Source: Phoebastria nigripes
Lineage: Eukaryota > Chordata > Aves > Procellariiformes > Diomedeidae
Direction of reading: 5' to 3'
NCBI GenBank assembly: GCA_035582835.1
Contig: JAYKAV010002917.1
Span: 62,001-126,000, forward strand
Length of the DNA: 64,000 nucleotides
A model generated the notes under the pieces. It worked only from the letters and a program-made list of their open reading frames with translations. It had not been told where the DNA came from and ran no database searches. Positions 40,528 through 54,300 of the stretch are shown piece after piece. The position numbers and the translations under genes are program-made. The first letter of the stretch is position 1. Each line of letters begins with the position of its first letter.

Positions 40528-40845
40528 CAGGGTGTCGTGGTTTAACCCCAGCCAGCAACTCAGCACCACACAGCCACTCGCTCACTCCCCCCAAGTGGGA
40601 TGGGGAAGAGAATCGGAAGAGTAAAAGTGAGAAAACTCGTGGGTTGAGATAAAGACAGTTTAATAGCTAAAGCAAAAGCCACGCACGCAAGTGAAGCAAA
40701 ATAAGGAACGAACTCACTACTTTCCATTGGCAGGCAGGTGTTCAGCCATCTCCAGGAAAGCAGGGCTCCATCACGTGTAATGGAGACTTGGGAAGACAAA
40801 CGCCATCACTCCAAACGTCCCCCACTTCCTTCTTCTTCCCCCAGA

Positions 40846-40851
40846 TTTATA
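40846..40851 (-). promoter_or_regulatory. TATA box of LTR copy B
   Basis: TATAAA on the minus strand, at the position equivalent to the TATA box of copy A, 9 bases downstream of the CRE palindrome in LTR orientation. Confidence 0.55.
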
Positions 40852-40860
40852 TGCTGAGCA

Positions 40861-40868
40861 TGACGTCA
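40861..40868. promoter_or_regulatory. Perfect CRE palindrome in LTR copy B
   Basis: TGACGTCA, the consensus CREB/ATF site, lies just upstream of the TATA box in LTR orientation. Copy A has TGACATCA at the equivalent place, a single change consistent with loss of a CpG. Binding is inferred from motif identity only. Confidence 0.5.
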
Positions 40869-41704
40869 TATGGTATGGAATATCCCTTTGGTCAGCTGGG
40901 GTCAGCTGTCCCAGCTGTGTCCCCTCCCACCTTCTTGTGCACCCCCAGCCTGCTCGCTGGTGGGGTGGGGTGAGAAGCAGAAAAGGCCTTGACTCTGTGT
41001 AAGCACTGCTCAGCAATAACGAAAACATCTCTGTATTATCATCACTGTTTTCAGCACAAATCCAAAACACAGCCCCATACTGGCTACTATGAAGAAAATT
41101 AACTCTATCACAGCCAAAACCCACACACAGGACTTAGTCTAGTTCCTTAGGACCTTTCTGCTTCTCTTCCTCCAGTAAAGTGCTCCCTGATGTGAGACAG
41201 GGTGGCAGAAACTAGATAGGAGGGCAAGTCTTAGCATTAGTAGCAGCATAGATCCACGCCTAATTCTATTTATTCCCTGGCTCTGACAGAAACTTCACAA
41301 CTTTGAGTGACTCAGTCATTCTAAGCCTAGTTTCTCACATGTAAGAAGACACTATTTCTTTGTCTGCTTAGACAGTCATTGCACAGGCAGGTAAATCTCT
41401 ACATGGCTTGACATGAGAGATGTACACTGTAGAAGTGTAGGCGATACTTCTTTCAACTGCCAGAAGGGAAAGTAGTAGAGAACTCACAGCTTCCTTTTTT
41501 TTGTGTGTGAAATTCTCAGTTAGGCTGTGACTACAACCAAGTCTGGGGACATAATAATTCCGGAACAAGCAGATTTGCCCATTCTGGAAACAGTGGTGCT
41601 TTATTATAAGGAAAACATTTTCGAACAGTGTTTCAGCCCTCCTCTTTCCCTTCTTCATTTTCTGACAAGGTTTTGTTTCTGAGCAACTGTAAATTTTAAG
41701 GGCA

Positions 41705-41975
41705 GATTTTAAGACATAAGGATCATCTGGTTTGATCTTTGCCTAACACAGGCCATAAAATTTCACCAATAATTCTTTTAGTGGAACATATCATCTTCCT
41801 CTAAAATGTAAGTGAATACTGTCAAGCCCAATAACTTGTGGTTTACTAGAGCATAAAAACATCCTGTCTCAATTTAGGGAATCCTGGAGATGATGAATTT
41901 CCTTCTTCCTTGGCAGTGGATGATTACTATCACTGCAGAACAGTTGTTTCTAATTTTCATTTTGAACCAGAAACA
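41705..41975 (-). mobile_element. Ancient CR1/L3-like LINE 3' fragment
   Basis: The plus strand carries the reverse-complemented signature of an old amniote CR1-type repeat common in turtles and crocodilians: GGATCATCTGG, CTAACACAGGCCATAAAATT, CAAGCCCAATAACTTGTGG, then CAGTGGATGATTACTATCAC and TTTCTAATTTTCATTTTGAA. It is far more diverged than the CR1 at 1505-2680. About 35 extra bases (about 41783-41818) sit between two matching blocks. Assignment rests on remembered repeat patterns, not a database search. Confidence 0.7.
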
Positions 41976-44305
41976 AATACAGGGCTGCCATATGATACGG
42001 GTGGGTATGGCCTGAGAGTTTGTCACACCCACAACAAGGGACAAAATGTTCTACTTTATATCTGCGCATATGTCCTTCCTCTACTGGCCTTTTATAACTA
42101 TGTTTTAAGGGTTTTATGTTATGGTTGGCTCCAGTTCAACCCTTACTTTACTTTTATCCTATTTCATGCTAAACCACACTTAAATTCATTCCTCTCAGGC
42201 CTCACAAAAGCTGTCCCAGGCCACAGAAAAGAGAAGGCAGGAATTATCTGGTATGTCGTGGGATGTAACAGACAGTGGACTGTGTGATGATGGTGCTTTT
42301 TACTCATATAAGATTATGTGTTAGGAGAAAAACTATGGTAGCACAATTCAGTTGTGAGACTCAGAATTATCAGCCTTGTGAGCCAAGCATCTGCCAAGCA
42401 CAAACTTACCAACTTCTGCATAAATCACGCTGGGACCTCAACTACCAGATGCAACTGGTCATATCTAAGCCTGCCTGACTGCATCAGGCACATGGGATCA
42501 TGGAGTAGGAGAGTGTCAGCACGGTAAATGCCAGAAATACTAGTGCTGTAACAGGGAAACTTGAAATTGGAGGAAGATATATACAAATGCATAAGTCATA
42601 ACAAGTCCATTCCCAGCATATTTCCATACTCTTTTGACTTTTAAAAAAAAGAACAAAAACCCCAACCTCTCCCACAATGAAATCCTACAGATAGAATTTC
42701 CATATGCTCTTTATGTGTTGGTGATTTTCCACTCTCAGTGTCAATCTATACTGTAATTGGCGAAATCATGTATTTGCCTTATAAATACATTTTACAAAGT
42801 ATTGACAAAAAGTCTATCTCAATAGTGTAGTANCTGCACTAACAAACTGAAGCATCTAAAGCTGTGTGCATAGATTATGGGTCAAAATGCTATTTGGGGA
42901 GAGGCATAGTCTAAAAAGAAGGAAAAGCAAATGTTAATTAACAAAGTATAGACACAAACAAACTGTAAGATTATTACTTAGCAACACAAAAGATTAGTTA
43001 ATCCAGTAGTGTATAAAAAAAACACAGTATGTTTAAAAAAGAAAAAGGAAGTCATGTAGAGAATGCTATAAAACAGTGGAAAATTAACTGGGAATCACAA
43101 CAAACTTGTACTTTTATGCAGAAATATAAGGATATTAGTCTACTTTTAGAAAACAGATGAGAGTATGCTTTCCTTGTTTTATTCCACTGAATTTACTTAT
43201 AGTATAAATTTGAACTACTGTATCACTCATTCAAGGTAAGGAGGAGTGTAACATATTTCTGAGGAAAATCCTATAGTTTTTGTGTGCAATTTAGGGGAGA
43301 GTCCAATGATGGAATCAAAGCAATTTCTCAGATGCCAGATGTCAGGATGCTATTTTGATGGATGCTTTCCTTACATACTACTCTGAGGTTCTGTTGTGGT
43401 TCAGTAAATTCAGGTGTGAATAATTTTTTGAGGCAAATCTGTGATTTAAAACTACAGTTTTACCAACCCAAGAATTAAAAGACCTCCTGAATTTATCTTC
43501 AAGATCATAAAAAATTGTTGGTTTTGCAAAAAAGAGAACTGAAAAACAACTAAAGATCTGCTTGTTAATACAACATCCATCCCAAAGAAAGGGAGGGTTC
43601 AAATTTACAGAACAAAATTGTTTGCATAGTAAAATAATCATCCAGATGGCAAAAATAAGCAACCCTGAAAATGGTAAATGTTAAGAGGAAGACTATGCCT
43701 CTTGGGGTCATCATCAGTAACAGTTTCATGACAACTATTTCAAGCTCTCAGCTTTAAGCATACCAGAACAGTTTAGTGAACATTAGCTAATCCATGTATT
43801 GCTAATCTATTATTCTAGAAATGTGTGACTGTGCAATACAATCCTGGGTTTATGATTGACCTGGCCCCGTTTGACATGAAAATACCAGAAAAGAAATACC
43901 CGTTCAGAATTTTTTTCGTATAGCTCCTCTGCTGTCAGAATTCAGTGCAACTATAAATAATGTAGGAAATATTTTAATCAAGACATTCCTATGTTACATA
44001 AAAGCATCTTCTGATCCACTTAAATTTTTTCATACATAGAGAAGAACAAAAGCAAGGGCAATTTACTATATGCAAACTATTAAGAGGCTAATCAACTTGC
44101 TGAACTGAGATTTAAGCAGTAACCTCCTTCCCCAAGAAAGCAGGTATATCTATTTTATGAATATTTAAGCAAAATAAAATATGAAACAGCAGCTACTTAA
44201 TCTGCAGTTTAAAACAAATACATACACTCAGAAATAAGAACTTGAAATACAGCTGATCTGAAGCAAAATAGGAATGAACATAAAATAAAAGAGTACGATA
44301 TTTGA

Positions 44306-44345
44306 TGTTGGAAGAGATTTTAAATAAAATCTGATCTAACCACTG
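44306..44345 (-). mobile_element. Possible decayed CR1 3' end
   Basis: GATGTTGGAAGAGATTTTAA, then ATCTGATCTAACCACTG, resembles the reverse complement of the conserved CR1 3' UTR ('GTTGGAAGAGACCTTTAAgATCATC...TCCAACC'). Only about 40 bases support it. Confidence 0.3.
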
Positions 44346-46735
44346 AACAACTCAAAAAAGTGCAGATATGAACANAATGGAAGTTGCATGGAGCTGCAAA
44401 TACATAAGATTGGTAATTATTTAGGTAAAGTATGGAGATGAGTCAAATCAGAATCAGGGAAAATGGTCAAATAAGGTTTACATTCACACAGTCTGTGGCA
44501 ACCTGCAAAAGAATTAAAATTACCATGAACACTGTATATTTTTCTGTCNCTATAGTCTAATACAAAGGGAGTCCCCACTACTTCTAGGTCCCTCTCTATG
44601 CCTAGCAAAATCTCTGAATACAGATAGAAAGGAATTAACAGCTACTTCCTCATGCAAATAACTCTCTTTCCCCCTATAATCTGTAATAGAGTTGCTGACA
44701 TGTAGTATTCTCAGGAATGCACTGGTAAAGTGCTGAGATACTTTTTTTATCTTGTATGCTCCTCTAATGCTTTGCATTGTGGAACAACACAAATTTTTTA
44801 TCATAGCAAGAAACTGCATGACTTTCTTCATAGTTAATATTATATGATCTATCCAACCTCGATACTTCGCAGGATTAAATGGAACTTCTAGCTGACAGTG
44901 AACTTTTTGTACCAGCTGGGCTTTTTACTTTATCTTAACTGGATCCTAGCAAGATGATCCCTGTATTGTTCTTAACAAAATAATTCCTCTGTCCCCAGGA
45001 AGGATTATTATTTCCTGAAAAATGGATGTCAATGAATGGATTGAACATCACAAGTTAAGTTTTCAAATATTTGGGTGAACTAAAATCTCAACCAACAGGC
45101 TAGTCAAGCAAAATATGCATATAGTCATTGCATAAGCAAAAACCTGCGTTTACATGCACAAAGACTAAATTTTCCCACCCTTATGTGGGATTCAGCTGAC
45201 AAAGCTAGCACAGTCAACAGTTTTTACTGTAAATATTTTTGAGAATGGAATGATCATTTGGTTTTTGAATGAATCATTGATGTGAAAACCCTCAAATTCC
45301 AGATGAATAAGATAGAAAACTGGTATGAATTCTAGTCAGATTTGAAGTTTGGGATTTTCTTTTTTTTTTTTTTTACACCTGAAAAATGAATGACTGAAGG
45401 CTTGTAAAACATTATGAACAGCTCCTATTGAAATTAGTGACTGGATTCCAGTTGGACTTGATCTGTCGGAGATGCAAGGCAGACACAAATCTGATTCCAG
45501 AAAATCAGTCTGTAATCATCCATCTGAAAATGGATGTTTGATGTAAGGCATATTAACTAAATATTAGAATCTGTTAAGTATTAGAAAGAAAATCTTGATG
45601 TCTGTATTTTATATCCCAGCAGTCCTCTCTTTGTAAGAAAATAATTTCAGTCATGAAATGGCCAGTTTTGTTTGAGAAAGGACTATGAGATTTTGACATA
45701 GTATAATATATTAAAATAATATAAAATAAATTAAAAAAAACAACAACAAACTTTGGAATGAGACTATTACATTTTACAGAACACTGTATCACAAAGGCAA
45801 TATAATATTAAAAAAACCCCTATACTCATTTAAACACATTTCAGGAAATATATGGAAAAAATGATTATATTATGGACACTGGAAATGTCGTCATATTTGT
45901 TTTGAAGTATGTTTGTATTGTCAGATGGAGCCCTGAGAAATACAGAAACAGCAATTTATTTTTTGAAGTTATAAAATGCCAGATAACCTACTTATCTTTT
46001 AAATGCTGTAGTAAAATACCCAGAATGATAAACACCACAGCTCTAGGAAAGGAAAAATAATGTGTGTAATCATTATGAGCATTCTACTGTTGGAAGAAAA
46101 CACTCATTTATGTTCAAGCTAACTAAACTGGTGAGACAGGAGGAGATGGTCTAAGGTAGGTGTAGAAAAAAGCCCTTTGGATTAGAGACTCCTGTTCTTA
46201 AGTGCATGTTCCACTTGCACTGTTAATTAAAATGTTTATCATTACGAAAGATATTTTATTGTAAAACGAGTGTTTCATGAGAAGAAAATGTAAAATAAGT
46301 TGGTTTTTTGGTTTTTTTTTATCAGAATGAACAGTCACAAGAATACTAAAAATTTAGCAAGGAATGCTCACATATTATTAAAGAAAAAGTAATATGCATC
46401 ACACAAAATCATTCAAATTACTATTTGCTTAAAGTTAGATATATCAGTACTTTGCTGAATTAGGTGCACAGATCTAAATCTTCGTCCAAAGCTATGAACA
46501 CAATTAGGCAATCAGAAATAGAAATGATATGATTTTGTAATAATGATTTGTTACATTACATCTCTTTATGTCATTACACAGTTGGAAATATGCAGAAACT
46601 AACAAATGGTGATTCTGGACATGTAGAGAAATGTAAAGCCTATTAATCTTAGCAGCCTAAAGGTGCAAGTTGAAGCTCTCATCTCTGTGAATTTCAATCT
46701 GTCAGTATCATATAATCGAATACCCTGTGTTAGCA

Positions 46736-46772
46736 ATATGTATGGTATGTATGTACGTATGTATGTATGTAG
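46736..46772 (+). repeat. (GTAT)n microsatellite, imperfect
   Basis: Roughly nine tetranucleotide units of GTAT, with GTATG and a C interruption (GTACGTAT) in the middle. Confidence 0.85.
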
Positions 46773-48502
46773 CACAAGACAGCCAGTAGAACAATCCCTG
46801 AGCGCACAATCTGAAGACAAATATATAATCTAGGATTTTGAAGTGATAAAAGTTCTTGGGGACTGCTCAGTTTTGCAGGGGAAAAAAATATTCTGTAATT
46901 ACATGGTAATTTTTAAGAACATAAATGGATGGTAAATACTGTAAATTTATATATAATCAAATGATAATTATGTTTATATTTGAAAGAGTCATCAAGGAAC
47001 TGAAGCAGGTAATTAAATTGACTCATCTGCTTTCATCAAATTTGTAAAAGTACATAATAAAGTCAGGCAGAAACATGAGATTGGGGTATACACTGTGTTT
47101 CCTGGAAATTGTTGGTGTTATATGGGTTATAAATATATATGTGAAACTATTTAAGTATGTAGGATCCAAAGAACTTTGTGTTAGGCAAGTCCATTCATTT
47201 CAGTACTGTTAGCCCGGATGACAGTCACTGAAGATCTCTGCCTAGATTCATATCAGGGACTAACCTATCCCACCCCAAAACAGTCATGATACAAGCTGAG
47301 TCTGGCACCTACTCACCACGATATTCCTCTCACTCTGAAGAAATAACTGTCTTTCTATCAAAAACCCCTTGTACAGATGAGTGTAATGGACCGAATTTCC
47401 TTTCATTTCACTTTGACATTTCACATTTCCACTCCCTGGTTAGAATTTTTCTCTCCTCTTATGCAGGACTTTTTTGATCTTCCTCTTTGTCGGTAAGTAT
47501 AACATACTCCATGGAAAATTTTATAAAATAAAACAAAAATGTGAAGATGGAAAGGGAACCGGCTTAAGACAATGGCAGGAAATGAGCCAAAGTGTTTGAT
47601 TGTGCATTTCCTTATGGGAATTAAAAAAAAAAAAATCATAGATAGTTGAGACAAAGGAAGAATGGTTAAGTAAGGCGCATAAAGGTTCATAAAGTATACT
47701 TTTAGCATCCTAAAACCAGATTGAACAGTGTAGAAAAAGTGTATGAAAAGTGTAGAGGCAGATAGACAGCAAAGAGCGCACACAGTCTTTAATCACCTTG
47801 TACATTCATCTAAATTCTGAAAGAAACAAGTTTGTTTGAGATACCAAAGTATAAGCTTCAAATATAAGCTTCAAAACACTGGATTTTATTTTATTATTTT
47901 ATTTTTTAAGAAATACTCTCTCCCAACCTATTTTTCCTATTTTCTTCTTAAAACACAGTAACACTCTTAAGATCTACACATTGCAGGGGATGTACAATCA
48001 AGCACATAGCGTGGATAAAGATCAGTTCTGAGAACCAGTACAAGTTCCTATGAGTGAAATAAATCTGATAGAATATGAGTGGAAATTAGTTCCCCCACTG
48101 GTCTTGTACTAGCCTGCATATCTGTGAATATTTTTCTGTTTGAATTCTTTATCCCCTAAGTATTTATATCAAAAAATGACTCATTAAAAATAACTATTAG
48201 CTAAATTCACAAGAACTCATAGACTACATTAGCCTACTCTCAACATTCAGAGCTCTGTGCTTACTACTTGTCAGTGATACCACAGAGTTCAAAAGATGCT
48301 GAGTTGCGTTAATAAATTATTACAAAGATAAGATAATATATTCGATACATACTTGTGTTTCCATCAGGAGCTGAGTCTAAATATGACATATTATTATTGA
48401 AGTATTCAAATAACATGGTATAACAAAAACACAACACAAAATATATTAAGGCAACTAGCACACTTTCCTGGAACAGAAACTATTTATAATATCCAGGATT
48501 AA

Positions 48503-48580
48503 AAAAACTTAAAAAAAAANCCACAAAAATTGCCTTTTTAGAAAAGGCTTTTTTTTTTTCTTTTCTTTTTTTTTTTTNCC
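48503..48580. repeat. A-run, hairpin and T-run with two ambiguous bases
   Basis: An A9 run with N at 48520 leads into GCCTTTT-tag-AAAAGGC (48532-48548), then a T-rich run ending at N 48578. The A and T runs flank the stem, so the whole stretch could fold back. The N bases sit at homopolymer edges, pointing to consensus uncertainty. Confidence 0.7.
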
Positions 48581-49339
48581 CCGCATCAAATATGTGCTAA
48601 TCAGCAGTCCTAGCACTTTGGTCATTTTAGAAGACAGACATTTAAGAGAAGAAACATACAGAAAGGGGAAGCAGTGTATCTGAAAGTATTTTACATTTAT
48701 ACCTTCTAGGTACTGTCTGTTAATTTACTTTGTAGGCTTTTAACTCCAGGATCTGTTTGAATTTTGCTAGAGCTAAACTTTGCTTAGAAACACTGTAACT
48801 CTTTCTCCATTCAATTCATTTAATCAAAAGCGTTAAACANATTGATCTGCAAAATATAAACATGGCAACCCAGAAATTACTCATGTACTCTCTGTCAACA
48901 GAGTCTCTAGCTCAGAGTTAGAAATCTTGTTCGGTAACTGAGGAGAACACCTCAGTTATACAGTTATCCAAATAACTGAGTTATCCAATAAGAGTTATCC
49001 AATCTCTTTGGATTCACAGCAACGTGCTGGAGAAGGATTTGAGATCAACTACTACATCCTAAGTGAAATCATTTGACTTAACCACATAGTTGTCAAATTC
49101 TCATGTTTTGCATTCCTCCTTTTTTTTCCTGGGGCCCAATATTTAATTAGCTATATAAAGTGGATCAGCTTTAGCTGTATCCCAAAGTCCTCACCGAGGA
49201 AGTAGGATTTACAGGTCCATATCCCTGCTCCAAAACAGCATGAGACGGGATTTGACAACCTACCTACTATGTGAAAATGGTAACTACCTGGCTATTGGGA
49301 AACAGTGTCTAGCCAGAGCCAAAAATATCTGGTTCCTGC

Positions 49340-50280
49340 CTGTCCCTTCTCTTATGCTTTATTTGGTAGTCATGATCTGAGGAGGCCTAAGACACTGGAT
49401 CCGACTGGTGAGATAGGCAGGAGAAAGCCTTGCTGAAAATGCCCCTGGGGTTAGGTGTGAGCTTGGGATTTGAGCGTCTCGCACAAGCAGGACGTGGGCA
49501 GTTCTGACATGCCCGCTGGCAGAAACTATGTGGACTTAAGCATCACTGGGGCAACTACAGGGTAACAGCAGGTAAATAGGGATTTTAAGGATCTTAGCAG
49601 CAGTTAAATGCTGCTGAAAGAGAATGGAAATTAAAAACCTATGTGTGTAAGGTAATTTTTAAAATGGGACTTAGATGTTTTTAAAAATATCATCCTGGTA
49701 ACTCAAAACTAAATTTAAATACACAGCATAAATGCAATTGCATTTTTTTTTGTCCTACAATATAATAAAAAATATTTTTTAACAGATTACATGCTTAATT
49801 ATATATTCCTTTACAGCAGCTTCATGGCAGGGAAACTCCAGCTGAATAAAGCTAATGTAACAGAGCAGAAAATCAAGCTCGCTGTCTGGTTTGGTCTAAT
49901 CTCTAATTCACATTCCTAAAAAGTTAGAGAGATGCAGAAGTGGACCCAAAGATTAGGGGATATCAAATCTCCAGACTTTTGGTCCAAGCCAGTCAGAATG
50001 CTCCTGTTTCACTGAGTGTCAATGTTACAAGGTCTAAACAGTCTGTCCTGATTTAGCAAAGCCAACAACCTTGCACCTATTATCAGTTAACCCATGAGAC
50101 TGCCCATGCATTTAAGCACAAGTATACTATTAAGCACATAAACAGACACTGTTTACTTGGCTAAAGCAGTGCCACAGTTTTAACATCCTGAAGGGCTGAA
50201 ATCTCAATACAACAAGGTTTACTAATTCTTATAAATATCCTCCAAAATATGACTTTTCATAAATGCGTGACTGTTTTCAA
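49340..50280 (-). other. RASSF9: RASSF9 3' untranslated region (probable extent)
   Basis: This is non-coding sequence directly downstream of the RASSF9 stop. No canonical AATAAA (TTTATT on the plus strand) occurs for about 920 bases after the stop; the first is at 49358-49363. It contains no recognised repeat. A GC-richer patch lies at about 49380-49560. The true 3' end could be this site or a later one, since the mammalian gene has a long 3' UTR; transcript data would decide. Confidence 0.4.
49358..49363 (-). promoter_or_regulatory. Candidate poly(A) signal AATAAA for RASSF9
   Basis: This is the first canonical AATAAA downstream of the RASSF9 stop on the minus strand. A T/G-rich stretch (TTTTTGGCTCTGG) follows it within about 40 bases, as expected for a downstream element. 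Use of the site is not proven. Confidence 0.3.
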
Positions 50281-51585
<1,305 letters not shown>

Positions 51586-54257
51586 TTACGTATCAATGGC
51601 ACAGACTGTATGAATAATAGCTATAATTCCGATATGACTACCACATTGAAAAATTCCCATATTATTGTACAAGACAATATACTTGTTTAAATTACATGAA
51701 GAAATACCTTTGGATTAAGTAACAGAAAAACACACCCATTTCAGCTGCTGCTTTAATATTATTACTAGTCCAGCTGAATGTGAATCTCACACAAAATGTC
51801 TTTTACCAAATTTAGCCTTTGTACACATAATAAGTGTGTATTAACAATAAGTGATAAAGTTTGGCAACCTGCATTACATTTCCAGACTGTCCTAGGATAA
51901 CATAACTTTCAGATCTGCATATCTGTTCTCATCACACAGACATTGCGCAAACATTTGTAAACTCTTGATACCACCAAGGCTTCTGAAGGGAAGAATCATG
52001 CCTCCAAATATGCACTGAACATAGATGGACTGAGAAAAGATGACTGAACACCATCTAAGTTAAAAGAACTTGATGATAGGATAAATCTATAGCTCTTTTG
52101 CCACACCTGCACCCACACAAGCATAAACACCATTGTTTTCCACTGTGATTTTTCACTAACAAGTCTCAAGAAATTTGTTGCTTTTCCTGAAGTACCAAAC
52201 AGCCTGAATTCCAGTGAGTTGTGAGAGAATACCAGCTGCAAGAGAATACATATATAGGTCCGTATTTTATAACCTAATGATACAGAAATGCCAGAAAATG
52301 TAAAAAGTTTAAATTTTTTTTTTACTTATTTATGAATTCCAACGAATGTGGTATTAATCTGCCATTAGCAGCTGGTACCTCCTTATACATTGAGATACCT
52401 AACTTCAGGTGTCTAAGATCCCATTATGGCTACTGTAGCTGTCTAATTAATACAATCAGTGGAGCCTAGAGAGCGATTCAGCTGACCAAATGTAGAAGTT
52501 CACTTTACAGTTAACTCTTAAGTTTGTCCCCATCTGAGTAGCCCTGGACTGCCATGGGCCTACATTGGCAGAGCGGCCTTGTAGAACCTGTCTGGGATAT
52601 ACCTGTCCTCTAGCCTCCACGTGCATAATTTGGTGCTTGCTCAGACCTGGTGATTTGGCCTCTTGCCTTAAATGATAAAATAAATTCCCTGAGGAAAAAT
52701 GCATTTCTTTGGATTTTCTGGTATCACTTCCAGTTCATTTGAATGAATGAGATTTAACCCGGTCTGACAGAGAAAGCCTGAAAACGAAAATGACAATTCG
52801 GACAATATTCTAAGGGTTCAATACCACATTTCTTTCTATCTGGGACTACTTATTCGCAGTACTTTTCTAGTCTTTTGAGATGTAGCAGGAATGGAGTTTT
52901 ACTTGGCATAATTAGGGTTATACCCTATGATTATTAAAGCAATCCAACTTGTTTCTTTTTCTTAATTACTACACAAGACGAGAGACAAACTGCAATCCAA
53001 TAAATTGAACTATGATTGACTCAGCTCTAGGTGCCACTCTGACCAGGAGGCAATAATCCTCAAAAGATGGAAGACTGCAAATGAATACTAATAAAACCTG
53101 TAAGAATGAGTTTATTAGTATCATCGCACAGGAGAGCTCTGTCCAACTACATTGTTCCAGGTCTTGGAACATTCCTCTGTAAAATTTGTGTTTCAGTAGA
53201 TTACTCTGAGTAATGACATCATTTTCCCACTTCAGTAGCTCCCTCTTACAGGCCAGCATTTTACAGTAATTATTTTTTAAAACTGATGTTCAGAAGATTA
53301 ATAATGTTTTCACAGACTACTTCTCAAAATAGGAAAGCTTATGTCACAGACAGAGAAAATGGCAAAACGGCACAAAGAAACAAACTATTCAAGTTTAAAT
53401 GGGGCAGAGGGAATGAAAGACAGTATCATATTAAATGGCATTACTATTAAATATGTCACATGCTAAAAAGTCAGTATCTGTAAGGTTTTTTAGGTTTACA
53501 GAATACAGGATGCTATAGAAGTATTTTTGTCTGTTAACAGATTGTTAGTTAAATGAAACTTACATAAATAGACAATTGCAACATAAGTCAGCTGTGACTG
53601 TCAAATAACTCAGTATTTGTTTTACACTACAGATATAAAAAGAAAAAAACAGACAAACTACAGAGTTACATTATATGTTAAGCATACAATTATGCAAAAT
53701 AAATTATCAAAAATACAGTATCTCAAACAATGTTCACTACTGATCCATAAATAATTGTCCTAGAAATAAAAGTATATTACCAGTCATTGAATTTCAACTT
53801 ACAAAAGTACTGACAGAAAAAATAAAAATTAAATAGGCATAAAAACCTAAGAAATACTAGATTGGGACTTTGACGCAGTAAATTCAGACCGTATCCTTCC
53901 TGTTGTTTTTTGTAATCAATAAATACATTTCAGGGAACACATGTTATCTCAGTCTTTCAACATTCTTCTGAGACTCTTACACAATTTGTTTGCACATTGA
54001 ANCTCTTCCTATTTTTTTCTCATTCTTGTTTTTGGTTGATTGCCATATTGTCTCCTAGTCAATATTTCTAGCGTGTAACAGATTATGTGAGTTAAGCAGA
54101 AGCTTGCTGTCTTTTCCTCCTGGCCCCTTTAAAGCTTTCATATGAAGACAGTTTCTTGCTGTGATATTAGTAAATCTTCAGACAAATTTGAAAACCCCAT
54201 AGATACCCCATAGTATTACTGTACTGATAAATAGTTTTGCTATACCCATTTTTTACA

Positions 54258-54300
54258 TGGACTTCCCACTGACTTCAGCAGGAGTTAAGCAGGCTTCTGA
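54258..54300. repeat. Possible old amniote repeat fragment in RASSF9 intron 1
   Basis: CCCACTGACTTCAGCAGGAG followed by TTAAGCAGGC resembles the 'CCCATTGACTTCAATGGGAGTTAGGC' motif of ancient amniote repeats. The similarity is limited to about 30 bases. Confidence 0.35.

Larger units (their letters stand above)
40533..41127 (-). mobile_element. Solo LTR of the same endogenous retrovirus family, copy B
   Basis: The 595-bp element is the reverse-complement sister of the LTR at 23182-23775. My manual alignment gives about 45 substitutions and a one-base length difference, about 92% identity. On the plus strand it begins TGTCGTGGTTTAACCCCAGC and ends CCAAAACCCACACA. Flanks are CAGGG (40528-40532) and CAGGA (41128-41132), a 5-bp duplication with one mismatch. 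There are no internal viral genes. It keeps the TATA box (TTTATA on the plus strand, 40846-40851), the ATTAAA signal and a perfect CRE palindrome. Open frames within it are incidental. Confidence 0.92.
41976..49339. other. Intergenic or distal RASSF9 3' flank
   Basis: Strongly AT-rich. It contains the possible CR1 scrap at 44306-44345, a GTAT repeat at 46736-46772 and the A/T fold-back at 48503-48580. No gene was recognised. If RASSF9 uses a distal poly(A) site, the right part would be 3' UTR. N bases at 42833, 44375, 44549 and 48840, besides those in the fold-back. Confidence 0.5.

Noticed and set aside
40771..41124. 117-codon minus-strand ORF and overlapping smaller ORFs
   Set aside because: They lie entirely within the solo LTR (copy B), with similar frames in copy A. 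LTRs of this kind do not encode proteins, and the frames are by-products of GC-rich sequence.
41910..42287. 125-codon plus-strand ORF
   Set aside because: Its first part overlaps the antisense side of an ancient CR1 fragment, and the rest has no recognisable domain.
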